From assembly GCA_934045075.1 (NCBI GenBank), contig OW203747.1, forward strand, positions 13,607,894 to 13,671,893: a stretch of DNA of 64,000 nt. Direction: 5' to 3'. Source of the DNA: Yponomeuta sedellus (Eukaryota > Arthropoda > Insecta > Lepidoptera > Yponomeutidae). The translations under genes were made by a program, and so were the position numbers. Shown here in pieces: positions 32,493-42,742 of the stretch (position 1 is the first letter of the stretch; each line of letters starts with the position of its first letter). Below the pieces are notes generated by a model. It was not told where the DNA came from. It saw only the letters and a list, made by a program, of their open reading frames with translations, and did not search any database.

Positions 32493-32768
32493 TATAACCA
32501 ACAACCCGACTGCTCAGCGTTAACTACGCATTAACGTTAACGTTAACGACGCATAAAAGCTAGTGTTTTTTCATCACCAAATAAAAAAAAATACAGGAAG
32601 TTTTTGTTGAAGGTGCAATTCTAATTCAATATATCTCGATATTGTTTCGTCCTGTCACCCGGTGCTAATTATGTGTATTCTACCCGACTTCCACGATACA
32701 GGCTGTGCCTAGTGCGGGAGTTGCAATTGATCATAACTGTACAGCTTGAATTATTAATTGAGCAATTT

Positions 32769-32962
32769 GTATATTATACTATTTTTATTTTTAATGCACT
32801 AACCCGTGCTAAGGACAAATTTAAAAACCTATTTATAGGCTTAAACTTTCACCCATGCCGGGATTCGAACCCGCAACCTCTGGCACGGATAGCTAGAGGT
32901 TGCGGATTCGAATCCCGGAATGGGTGAAATATTTAGCCTCTAAATATGTTTTTAAATTTGTA
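32769..32962. repeat. Inverted dimer of S1 3' halves
   Basis: A minus 3' half (32769-32874) and a plus 3' half (32888-32962) meet at 'ctctggcacggatagctagag', again inside the anticodon arm. Both B boxes are present; no A box. Confidence 0.85.
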
Positions 32963-33234
32963 TATTATTTATTTTTTATTATCTTCTATCTAGTGGATCG
33001 GCATTAAGCAGATACGGAACCCACACCACAGTGTGGCTTGCACTTAGCTGTTTTGGTGCGAATCCCTCGCCTAAAGCCGCCGTTAACGATTTACCGAAAT
33101 GTGATGAAAAATTGCGGCAATTACTTTCACTTAGTTAATTGCGAATTAGTGAACACCAGAAGATTTTGTCCTGATTGAGCTCTGCTGAGATTTTATTAGG
33201 CATAACTAATCAAGTTCTTTTTTTCGTTGCTCTA

Positions 33235-33508
33235 GTACAGTCTGTTAGCTTTTATACCTCGGGCTCTAGAGTAGGCTTCGGTTTTCGGCGAAAGCACACG
33301 AGTGTCTACTTCCTGCTCTGTACTATTAAGATTAATTAAGACTATTGTCTTGAAATAGTGAAGACTATTGCAAGACAATAGTCTTCACTATTTTGAAAAG
33401 TTACGTAAAATTAAGTGTCATACTAGTTCCGATATTTCTATTACACGAATATATCCGATTCTATCCGATTGTAGCCGAGGTATATTCTAAAAGCTTAGCA
33501 GACTGTAC
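33235..33508. mobile_element. Candidate MITE, ~274 bp
   Basis: The ends GTACAGTCTGTTAGCTTTT (33235) and the inverted AAAAGCTTAGCAGACTGTAC (to 33508) pair with small gaps. The inside contains a second foldback ('agactattg...caatagtctt', 33349-33389). Related halves lie at 37635-37722 and 38600-38694. No clear target duplication. Confidence 0.6.
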
Positions 33509-33829
33509 AGTAGTAGACGAGTTAGCTTACCATTCAGTTTGTATTTAACTCCAAATAGTTAAATACAGTAGTTAACGCTGAGCAGTCAGGTTGTTGGTTA
33601 TATTTTACTAGCTTTTGCCCGCGACTCCGTCCGCGTGAGTATGAAAATCCTTTCCCCGAGGGTCTCACATTCGCTGACACGGAAGTCAATCAACGGCAAG
33701 GCATTTCAAAGTCGTAAAAACACTTGAACCATTCCTGCAACACATAGGAACTTTAATACCTGTACAATACCGATTCCTTACATTACAGGCACAGGGAAGT
33801 AATATTAACGTTGGTAATAAAACCACACG

Positions 33830-34050
33830 TCGTATGCGCGCGCGCAAGCCTCTATCGTTCAACAAACCCCCTGCTTTCGCCTCTCTTTCGCACCTGCGGC
33901 CGCCAGGTAGGGCGGTCTCGCTCGCTCGCCGGGTTGGCGGCCATGTTTGCTAACCGTTGCTAGGCAACCGCCGGTTGTTTACACAGCAGCCCGGTCAACG
34001 ATCGATATTGTAATTGACGGTCGATACAGAATTGTCGCTCTCGCTAGGTG
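33830..34050. promoter_or_regulatory. CpG-rich candidate regulatory segment with an RFX-type X-box
   Basis: This ~200-bp island is far richer in GC and CpG than its surroundings (GCGCGCGC, GCGGCCGCC, CTCGCTCGC). It includes GTTGCTAGGCAAC at 33956-33968, a near-perfect palindromic X-box as recognised by RFX factors, and GGCGGCCATG just upstream. No repeat family accounts for it. A host promoter or 5' exon is possible, but I see no coding frame with recognisable content on either side. Confidence 0.35.
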
Positions 34051-34260
34051 CTAATTTCTTGTATATTTATAATATACTTTAATTTGATAAATAGAAATTA
34101 TATTTATTTATTGCACGCATACAATATCACATGAGCAACAATAAAAAAAATCATTCACAAAAATTTCATCCGCAAAGTCAAAGAAAATTAATACAAAATA
34201 TATTAAAAAGGCAATCAAATAAACCGCCCGAGACATATCCAATTCAAAGGTACCCATTTA

Positions 34261-34440
34261 AATAGATAGATAGAGAACACTTTATTGCACAACCAAAGAA
34301 AAGAATACGACCATGATTTCTTAAATCTAAGTAGGGTTTTACAATTGACGGTCTTATCGCTTAGAACGATCTCTTCTAGGCAACCTTTGGATGGAGTGGA
34401 TTGCATGAAGAATATAGTCGGTAAATGCACGTTAATAATA
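34261..34440 (+). repeat. GATA-terminated repeat
   Basis: 'aatagatagatagagaacac' then 'tttattgcac', 'cttatcgcttagaacgatc' and 'ggatggagtggattgc'. A diverged copy. Confidence 0.7.
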
Positions 34441-34821
34441 AAATCGAAAATATATTGTAATATATAGAATTAAAACCAAGTAGCAAAAGAGTGCGAGAAT
34501 GTAAGTACTTATAATTACATACTATATAACTTACATATTACTATATTAAACGTGAGTACAGATGCCAGCAAACATATTGAATGAGGCGAAGTACGCTCTT
34601 GACAGACGAGGCCGTGTTCCGTCACGCAGATCTCTTCTTTTCAGCAGGCTACTTGCCGCGTTTTGAGATTGTTAGAAGAGCCATTTCTGTTCGCTATGAT
34701 TTAGAATGCTGGTTACAATTTCCTGAACTGGTAGTATGGTCTTTCAATTTCGCTTACGAACCTCTTCAAGCGATTTGGACCAGCCTGGAGTGTAGCTACA
34801 GCTTTGATCTCGCTTTAAGCA

Positions 34822-34906
34822 CGCCATTATTTTCACTCAGATGGTGAAAATAATGGCGAGCCGTAGGCAAGCCTTGAACACTCAGATGGTGTTCAAGGCT
34901 TGCCTA
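34822..34906. repeat. Two adjacent perfect hairpins with the same loop
   Basis: Hairpin 1: arms 34822-34836 and 34844-34858 (15 bp). Hairpin 2: arms 34864-34881 and 34889-34906 (18 bp). Both loops are TCAGATG and both close on CAC/GTG, although the rest of the stems differ. An S1 copy begins five bases later. Confidence 0.9.
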
Positions 34907-34910
34907 CCAA

Positions 34911-35050
34911 TTTCGCTCAATTGGTAGAGCGCTGGCACGGATAGCCAGAGGTTGCGGGTTCGAATCCCGGCATGGGTGAAATTTTTAGCCTCTAAATAGG
35001 TTTTAAAATTTGTTCCTTAGCACGGATTAGTACATTAAAAATAAAAATAG
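34911..35050 (+). repeat. tRNA-derived SINE S1, 5' truncated
   Basis: Begins 'ttcgctcaattggtagagcg', lacking the head and acceptor strand. The B box is intact and the long tail is present. Confidence 0.88.
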
Positions 35051-35100
35051 TATATCACATGTATACAAGAAAAGAAAAAGGGTTTAAGGATTGAATACTA

Positions 35101-35157
35101 AGGTTTAAAATGCCTACATCTGAGTTACACTAGCTTAGATGTAGGCATTTTAAACCT
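35101..35157. repeat. Perfect 21-bp hairpin
   Basis: Arms 35101-35121 and 35137-35157 (aggtttaaaatgcctacatc...) flank a 15-base loop. Unique in the window. Confidence 0.9.
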
Positions 35158-36329
35158 AAGGTAGGTAAATCGCAGCGTCACATGTCACAATGTCATGTGG
35201 CAGGTTGCACTGCGTTACAGCTTGCATCAGAACAGCTACTGTACTACACGAAATTTCGTTCATCGTCCTAGATTTCTACAATGACGACTGAAAAAAAATC
35301 TATGGTTTCGGTTAAAACTTACATATTACTTGTTTCTTTTAACTTAATATATTTTATAATTGAATATTATAAATAAATATTCATGGACATATTACACAGA
35401 TCTCTTTAGCCCCATACTAAATACAACTGAGTTGTGTTACTGGTGTTAACTCAACGATAGATTTAATAGAGTAAATAAATAGATAACATCCAAGACCCGA
35501 CATAAACTAGAAAAGTTAGTTTCGTAGATTGAACCGTCCGGGGATCGAATGGGGGGGGGGGGAATTGTATTGTGTAAATACCTGCGTGCCTTAACTCCTG
35601 CTCTAAGTTACAGCCATAGAGTGGGGAGTGTTGAAAACCATTGTTGGTAACTACTGAGTGCCAACTAACATGTTAGCTGAGCTTTCTCCTATTACCGAAA
35701 TAGTAAGACTCAGTCTAAAAAAAATTTGAATCCCTGTTACTACTATTTATATAAATTATTGTGTGTATTGGTAATAAACAATTTCTATTTTATTTCAAAG
35801 TGGATCTTGGCCTCTGATTTAAGTTGGCTTTCCTCTCTTTCCTTTTTTCAGAATCAGTAATCTGTAATTTATTCGTGACCATGAGTAAAAATATAGAAAG
35901 GCTTAAATGTACTACTTATTTATTATTCTATGTTCTAACCACTTCATACGGACGTCTAACAGTGTTAATGTCACAATTTTTACAAAGACAAGAGATGCAT
36001 AAAATTATTAAAATGTAAAATACCAACTAAAATTACAAACAATTTCGACCACAAAATAACTTCAAAACACAGCTTGATCTGTGGCACGCCATTAGTCATT
36101 TTGAATCGATCGATTGTAGAGCCTCATGGCACACGGGCAGAACCTCGCTGTGCAACAGCTGTACAGTGTACAGCGGCAGTGTTCTCGACACGCTTGTGCG
36201 GTGAGGCAGGGAGGTCAGCCATTGTCCGGCGGGAGCGACGGCGATTAGGTATCGGCGTCGGCTTCCACTGCCCCGGAGACCTATTATAACTATACTAAAT
36301 CTTTTAAAACCCTTCCTTGCTAAATCAAA
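35158..36329. other. Unannotated stretch, GC-rich at its end
   Basis: Contains 12 G at 35551-35562. The part 36110-36290 is CpG-rich and unique ('gcggtgaggcagggaggtca', 'cggcgggagcgacggcg'). It could be a host regulatory region or exon, but no frame is recognisable. Confidence 0.3.
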
Positions 36330-36640
36330 TCGATATCAGCCCTTGTATGTCCCCACTGCTGGGGCACGGGTATCTTGCTGCATCGCAGGCAGGTTAAGCC
36401 ATACATCAATACGAGGGCCAAATCCGGGTTGGTGGCGGATTGTAAGACAGTAGCGGGCCTTACTGTCAGAAGTCATGAAGGCCCCGGATTTGGCCCCCGT
36501 GGTAAAGAAGGGGGCTAAATCCGGAGGGCCTGTCAATAGTTATCAAGCCGCCCATAAGGCCTCTGACATGGCTTAACAACTGCTATTAAACGACAGACGG
36601 CACCAACGTGCCTTGCGAAGCACGGGCTTAACATGCCTTG
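36330..36640 (-). repeat. F5-A element with internal foldback insertion
   Basis: Standard order, but at about 36480-36535 an inverted copy of the 'cccccgtggt' block is inserted ('atttggcccccgtgg' facing 'gggggctaaatccgg'), making a hairpin inside the element. Confidence 0.85.
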
Positions 36641-36959
36641 CTAAGCAAGGATGACGTCTGAGGATTACTGAGGACTAACAAAATAAAATGCAAGTAAGGA
36701 GTTGCTAAGTCTCCATGGACCTTTGCTCGTCTGCGGTCTCCTTGTGCCAATTGTCAACCGGTTGGCGAACCGTCAGATTTATCGCCCGATCGCTAAGCAC
36801 AGGCCATCAACTGTGGCAGTTTATGTCGCTGTGTATTGATTTACACCCGGTTCCCCATCTGTTAATACACAGAGAACACTATTGCACATCCACTGGGAGG
36901 AATTGCAAATGGTTTCCTATATGATCTAGGTAGTATGGCGCTAATATTCAGTGCAAAAC

Positions 36960-37262
36960 ATTTTTTTATGTAGCCTATATGTGTACCGTCCCAGGGCATA
37001 GGCCTTCTCCCATAGAAAGAGTGAGAAAGAGAGAGGATATATTCGTCGCATTGCAGGGCATAGGCCTTCTCCCATAGGGAGAGAGAGAGAGAGAGAGAAA
37101 GAGATAATTTATTCGTCCCATTGTAGGGCACTTGGCCTTCTCTCTTAGAAAGAGATAGAATATATCCGTCCCACTGTAGAGTTCAGGCTTTCTCTCTTAG
37201 AGGAAAAACATTTTTATGTAGCCTGTACTCGTCCTATTGCAGGGCTTAGGCATTCTCTCATC
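36960..37262. repeat. Imperfect tandem array of the 'aggccttctctc' unit
   Basis: Four to five units of about 65-85 bp, each with 'gtcc(c/g)attg(c/t)agggc', 'aggccttctc(t/c)c' and a GAGA run. It includes a pure GA tract at 37079-37099. Confidence 0.8.
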
Positions 37263-37634
37263 TCATCTCATCCTTTCTAAATTATTAATGGTTCACGTTG
37301 GAAAGCACTCCAACAATGTGACTACTATTAAGCGAACCGGGTCTCCACTACACAGCAGGGTATCCTAGTGTGGAGGCCGCAGGTGCAGCCTTCCTAGACA
37401 TCATTGTTTCATTGTAATTATGGTTGTATATTATAATTTTAAGTCTTTCAACATTAATTTATGTCAAATATTTAGCTGTAAGAAACATACAATGTTGTCA
37501 GGATTTTACTTTTTGGATTAATATTTTTTTATCTTATCTTATCATGGAGAGAGATTGGGAGAGAGTATACCACGCGTGCCCACCGCGGATTGGCAATTTC
37601 AAGCATATGTGAAGACATCAGATACTTCGGTAGG

Positions 37635-37722
37635 TACAGTATGTTAGCTTTTAGAATATACCTCGCTACTATCGGGTAGAATCGGATATATTCGTGTAAT
37701 AGAAATATCGGAACTAATATGA
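37635..37722. repeat. Half of the 33235-type MITE
   Basis: 'gtacagtatgttagctttt' then 'agaatcggatatattcgtgt', matching the right half of 33235-33508 inverted. Confidence 0.6.
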
Positions 37723-37767
37723 CACTTAACATTACAAAACTTTTAAAAATAGTGAAAAAAACATCCA

Positions 37768-37802
37768 TACATACATACATACATACATACATAACCTCAC
37801 GC
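37768..37802 (-). pseudogene. NVDEAK-family LINE 3' end, split by a TIR element
   Basis: 'catacatacatacatacat' tail plus 'aacctcacgc'. The rest of the same copy resumes at 38374 on the far side of the 571-bp insertion. Confidence 0.75.
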
Positions 37803-38373
37803 CGTTCAGGTCCAAAATGTCCCTTCATCGAAATATCCCTTACGATGATTTAGATTCACAAATCAGCCCGACAGATGGCGCTGCATGCAGAACAACGGCT
37901 GTTGGGTCCGCTAGTATATTATATAGATTTAGATATTAAAACATGACATAATAATTTAGATTCAGATTCAGATTCCTTTATTGCCATAATCATGTGTTAT
38001 TACAGTTCTTATATGTAATTTAAGATGTACATGACACCCTGCAAGGGCACTGCAATATAACTTAATATCTTTATACTTTATATTTTTACTAATTGTCATT
38101 CATTACAATAAAATCATTAATCTTGTGACGCATTTGACTTCAATATATAATAAAGAAAAATTGTGGACATTAAGAAAAAACTAAGCTACCTTCTAACATC
38201 TTTGTCTATGAAATTAGTTGCATGTTTTTAAATCTCTAGATATTTTGGAATCAGGGGACATTTTGATTAAGGGCCATTTTGGGAAAGAGGCATTTTAGGA
38301 GAGGGACATTCTGGACCCAGGGGACATTTTGGGAAAGGGACATTTTGGGAAAGGGACATTTTGGACCTGAACG
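37803..38373. mobile_element. 571-bp TIR element with 16-bp subterminal repeats
   Basis: The 23-bp TIRs start CGTTCAGGTCCAAAATGTCC (37803-37825) and are exactly inverted at 38351-38373. The 8-bp direct repeat CCTCACGC flanks it (37795-37802, 38374-38381). The empty site is evident because both flanks belong to one LINE remnant. On the right, seven 16-bp units (38254-38367, one with a 2-bp insertion) have consensus AGGGACATTTTGGGAA; on the left only two are visible (37808-37839). The interior includes 'gattcagattcagattcc' (37970s), which looks like the tail of another retroelement inserted in it. No ORF. Confidence 0.85.
38254..38367. repeat. Right subterminal block: seven 16-bp units
   Basis: Units start at 38254, 38270, 38286, 38302, 38320, 38336 and 38352. 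The last unit is part of the TIR, as in the element at 8635. Confidence 0.9.
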
Positions 38374-38578
38374 CCTCACGCCTGTATCCCAGAGGGGTAG
38401 GCAGAGACCAGGGACTGCCACTTGCCACGATCCTGACAGATCACCTTCGCTTCATCAACGTTCATAAGTCGTTGCATGCACGCACGCCGGTTCCGGGTAC
38501 TTTATCTTTCCCTTTGCTAATACATCCCCTATCTGGTCGATGTATGTCCGCCTGGGACGACCCTTACCAACCCACTTA
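38374..38578 (-). pseudogene. NVDEAK-family LINE remnant, second part
   Basis: Continues the copy begun at 37768; the minus frame contains the RNRRACM and NVDEA-type block. It ends at 'gacccttaccaaccc'. Confidence 0.7.
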
Positions 38579-38599
38579 GGTACTTTTAGTGAAGAAAAG

Positions 38600-38694
38600 T
38601 GTTACCTATTCAGAGCAGGAAGTAGTATTACACTCGTATGCTTTCGGCGAACACCGAAGCCTACTCTAGAGTCCGAGGTATATACAGTACATCT
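38600..38694 (-). repeat. Half of the 33235-type MITE
   Basis: 'agagcaggaagtagtatt' to 'gtccgaggtatatacagtac', matching 33241-33325 inverted. Confidence 0.6.
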
Positions 38695-39048
38695 TCACCA
38701 TTTTCTTAAACACCGCGCTTAAAACGTTTCCCATAAAAGTAGTCATCCCGTAACTACCATTGAGGTCCACTGTGCCTCAAGCAATAATAGACTCTGCTGC
38801 CCAGCTGTTATGTAGTAGAATGGCTCGCGGTCAGGCTGCGCACGCGACGCATGCGCCGAAGGACACGCCATCATGTCATGATGTGATTATGATTTGTGCA
38901 GATGCATTGATTGAGCGCGGAATATGTAATTAGTGTAAGTACAGTTGGCTGCGTGTCGAACTAAACATGCGTGTACCTTATTCAGCTCCGTTACGGGCGA
39001 AATTGCAAGGAAAATTTTAAGGTCATATCATAGCTGCGGCTAAGCTTA
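38695..39048. other. Unannotated stretch
   Basis: Mixed composition, with 'cgcacgcgacgcatgcgccg' near 38840. No gene recognised. Confidence 0.4.
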
Positions 39049-39265
39049 GACAGATAGATAGATAGAGAACACTTTATTCTACATAAAAAAGGAAATTACA
39101 CATGGTTACCAAAGTGGAAGAAGCGATATTTCTTAACCTAAGAGTGCAGACGGCTGCCTTATCACTAAAAGTGATCTCTTCCAGACAACCTTTGGATGGA
39201 CTGGAGCAATACATTGTATAAGGAAGTAGATGTACAAACAAATTAAAAAGAATATAATCATGGAA
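39049..39265 (+). repeat. GATA-terminated repeat, longest copy
   Basis: 'gacagatagatagatagag', 'aggaaattacacatgg', 'aagagtgcagacggctgcc', 'cactaaaagtgatctcttcc', 'ggatggactggagc'. The best copy for building a consensus. Confidence 0.8.
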
Positions 39266-39289
39266 GAAATTGCTTTATTAAATTGCTTT

Positions 39290-39330
39290 ATCAAATATAT
39301 TATACTATATTTTTGTATAATATATTTGAT
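39290..39330. repeat. Perfect 15-bp hairpin
   Basis: Arms 39290-39304 and 39316-39330 (atcaaatatattata / tataatatatttgat). AT-rich. Confidence 0.8.
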
Positions 39331-39684
39331 CTAAAATGGCTCTACCACTGATCTCATTATGAACAAAATAATATTGTCGTGGTGATAACTTTCTTTCTTA
39401 GGAAGTAATTAGAGTGTGGCTAAACTTATTAAATATACTAACAATTCTATATCTTTGTTTCAGGTACGTATCTACAACGGCCGAGATTATTCGAGTTTTT
39501 AATCACGACAGTCATAATAGCATAATACCACTTACCTAAAAAATTACCTTACAAATCAGTAATTTACTTCAATACAAATTAATAATAAAAGTTCACCATG
39601 GCCAATAACAGACTAAAATATTTTCAATAAAGATTAGCGAAGTCAACACTTTTCGCTGGTAACCCCGGCTGCATGTTATCTTAT
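39331..39684. other. Unannotated AT-rich stretch
   Basis: Nothing recognised. Confidence 0.5.
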
Positions 39685-40085
39685 ACTATCGTGAAGGTTA
39701 AGCAACATAGGGCGCTACAGTGCATGGATGGGTGACCGTCTATGACTAACGCTAGTGGCCTTTTCCGAGCGGTTTCGTGCTTCGTAAGGCACGCTAAGCA
39801 GTTGGTGCCAAGTCCAGTTGATAGATGGTAGCCGTTAAGCCAAGTTAGAGAGGGCTTCGTCGTCGTCGTCGTCGTCAGGTTATACTAGTCCACTGCTGGA
39901 CATAACCCTCCCCTAAAGAGCGCCACGTTGTGCTATCAGAGGCCTTAGGGCGGCTTGAAAACCCCTGACAGTAAGACCAGCCACAAGTCCGGACTGGGCC
40001 CCCGTGGTCGGGTAAGGCCTAACCTTCCTGCAATGCAGGAAGAGACCCGTGCCCCAGCAGTAGGGACATACAAGAGTTGATATAG
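39685..40085 (+). repeat. F5 element with 5S-like head, interrupted by a LINE tail
   Basis: The head 'gttaagcaacatagggcgc' and 'catggatgggtgaccgtc' is subfamily B. At 39856-39935 a LINE 3' tail of the PAVD type, starting in a CGTCGTCGTC run, is inserted, then F5 resumes. The far end ('ctgcaatgcaggaagagac') has subfamily-A wording, so the copy is either chimeric or an intermediate. Confidence 0.8.
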
Positions 40086-42069
40086 AATAAACGCCCAAAT
40101 TAAGAATAAAGCCTTTATGGCCTTGCCCTCTAGTAGTAGTCTATTTGCCTAAGTAGAACCTAAAGCGGCTGGTCCGCTAGATGATAGGTATATCAGTAGG
40201 TGCATCGTGATTGCGCCCGCGCATCAAGTTTATTGTCATGTGGCGTGCGCGAGGAAGGCCGCGCTTTGGCTAGTGCTACTGGTGGTTCACTCCCAAACCA
40301 TCCTAACAACAGTTAGGACCGAAGCACCGTACAAAGCACCGTATGGTACCCTACTATTCTGTTTTAAATTAAATATATTTCTATTTATAATTCCGTGTTT
40401 ATTCGATTTCGATCATAATATTTTTACAGACAATTAATACTAGATAGACAGAAACTAAATTTAAAAACTGACATAAGTAAAAAAGACAATATGTACAAAA
40501 AGTCAAAATGAACAATAAAAAAGGTCTGTCGCCAACACTAACCAACCATTTAATCAAATCTGGCAATATTCGTTCATACAATGGTTAATCCCGAATATTC
40601 GGTGACTGCAGGACATAGTCCATTATTTAAAAAAATTTGAAGTATTAATATTACATTAAAACCAATTTCTACAAAGGGTAGTTTATTACTAGATTGTATT
40701 TTGTTCTACCTAGGCCAAGTGGACTTGGAGAGTGGAAGGCATATTGCCACAAAAAATATGAAACTGTTTAAATACATTGTACCAAGTCAAATAGTCTCTT
40801 CCTATCTATTCCTATCCGTTTGGTTCTTAGGTTTCCAGCATCTGGGCCATCTCAAGTAATTTCAGTTGACGGCGCGCCTTTGTAGCCCAAATCAATGTCC
40901 CTTAACTAATAGATAGATAAAGAAATATTTACATCGCACATACATGCTATGAGAATATCACAAATGAGCACAATGTCACATCATACAAAGAGAAAACACA
41001 ATTCACCGAAACTACCAAAAACCACACAGACATAAAAGGCAGCGAGTACATCTAGTACATCATTTAGTTGTACTTAGTATGGGGCTAACGACATCTGTGA
41101 CATATTATGTCTATGAATATTTATTTGTATTTATTTGATTTGTAAAATAGTTTTGTCATGAGATATGTCCTAATGTCACTTCCATTTCTGGACCATCGGC
41201 CTAATTATGCATCTACTCAGATGAGTGACGTTGATTTTTGCTTTTTTTAAACTACTCTAGCTGTCAAATGCATACATATTTTGTCACTTTGAAGTCGTCT
41301 AAATGCCTAACTCGATATAGTGGACTTTTACGTAATAGAATGGCACCCGCTTGTAACGGTGCAAACCTCTTTACGTCATTTTTTATATTTCTTTTTCAAT
41401 GTATAATTTCAAAATTTAAAATTATATCACACATTTTTAAGAATTTCCTCATTTTTAGCATTACTACTTTACATCTTGACTAGACCTGATTATTTTTACT
41501 AGCTCATTCCGTTTTATCCAGTTTTTTGTTAATATATTATAAATAAAATATACAAACACCTTAAATAAAGCAAAAAGTTGAAGTCTACCCAGTTTTATTA
41601 TTTATAAAAGTTTTACAACTCTACACGCTGAATTGATCGGTTAGGAACACACCAGCCTGTCCATGGCGCTTCGGCACACGTAGCTGCGGTAATAACCGTG
41701 TAATTATGCAGTAGACAGAGACACGGTTACACGTTGCGTTGCGGATTGACGGTTGTTCTCACAGCACGAAGGTTGCGCCGGCAAGGTTGGCGCTGGTAGC
41801 GAAACGAAATAAAGTCTAACAAAGTTAAGTAATAAACGAAAAACCCGAACGATGAAAATTCAATAAACAAACAAAAAAAAGTTGTTAAGCACACTTTGTG
41901 CCAAAAGGGCTACTATAACAAGGATTATTTAGATGACAATGATGTTTGAAATCAAAGCCGGTACAATGCATGAATTCAATTTTTTTATAATAATTATGTT
42001 ACTCTGTAATTAAGGACTTTGAAAAGAGTTTTTGTGTCTATTTTTTCTCCAAAATTATCTACATTTTGT
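40086..42069. other. Long unannotated stretch
   Basis: No gene recognised in 2 kb. 40200-40300 is moderately GC-rich. 41670-41810 has 'gcgctggtagcg'-type mixed sequence. Open frames are all short and unassigned. Confidence 0.4.
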
Positions 42070-42151
42070 AATGGACACCTAGTTTGAATTGTAACGTTCA
42101 TTAAACTGCAGTTTTTGCGCTACTTTGAATAAAACCTTTTCATTTCATTGG
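42070..42151 (+). repeat. Repeat family K, 3' end with AATAAA
   Basis: 'ggacacctagtttgaattgt' to 'ctactttgaataaaac', then CATTT words. It matches 63688-63765. Probably a retroelement 3' UTR. Confidence 0.6.
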
Positions 42152-42393
42152 AACAAATGGTTTGTCCTGAGGATACCCTATAGTAGCCAGACTAGTAGTA
42201 CCAGTCTATTGCGTATTTTACCTCCGAGGAGCGTTTTCTTTAAAATAAAACTTAACAAATCAGCTGAATTGTTTCGAATGATTAAGAGTTGAACAAGGCT
42301 TGCCTAGCTTAGGTATCGAATAAAAAAACTGTAGGTAAGACATTGAGTTTCCCGCTACTGGTGTTTCATCTTAAAGGAACTTATAAATATAAT

Positions 42394-42486
42394 AATTCGA
42401 CGCCTGTGTCCCAGAGGGGTAGACAGAGACCACGGGCTGCCACGATTCTGACACATCACCTTCGCTTCATCAATGTTCATTAGTCG
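42394..42486 (-). pseudogene. NVDEAK-family LINE 3' fragment
   Basis: 'gacgcctgtgtcccagaggg' to 'ttcgcttcatcaatgttcat'. About 90 bp. Confidence 0.6.
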
Positions 42487-42566
42487 AAGAAGTTATAAAA
42501 CATAAATTTTCTATACATTGCCTAGGTATTGTATAGAATACCGTATTACACATGTTGCCGGTAACA

Positions 42567-42742
42567 CATACATTACTTCTGGCCCCACACTAGGATATAC
42601 TGTGTCGTGGGAATCGGAAACAGCGACGTCACAAACAGGTAAACATCCAAGATCTGGTGGTGTTTTTTCGTTCCCCAGCTGTGGTTGGAACCTGGGACCT
42701 CTTGCATGGTAGGCAGATGCGCTACCGCTGCGCCACAGAGAT
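42567..42742 (-). repeat. tRNA-derived SINE S2
   Basis: Reverse of 12920. The head at the right end reads 'gctaccgctgcgccacagag'; the B box is damaged ('gttggaacctgggacc'). Confidence 0.75.

Larger units (their letters stand above)
32455..33640. repeat. Large inverted repeat, 71-nt arms 1.04 kb apart
   Basis: Arm 32455-32525 (actcacgcggacggagtcgc...) is repeated inverted at 33570-33640 with about two differences. The enclosed DNA holds the S1 inverted pair and the MITE at 33235. The arms include the start of the 'gcccgcgac' repeat plus extra flank ('acaacccgactgctcagcg'), so this is not two independent insertions of that repeat. Confidence 0.85.
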
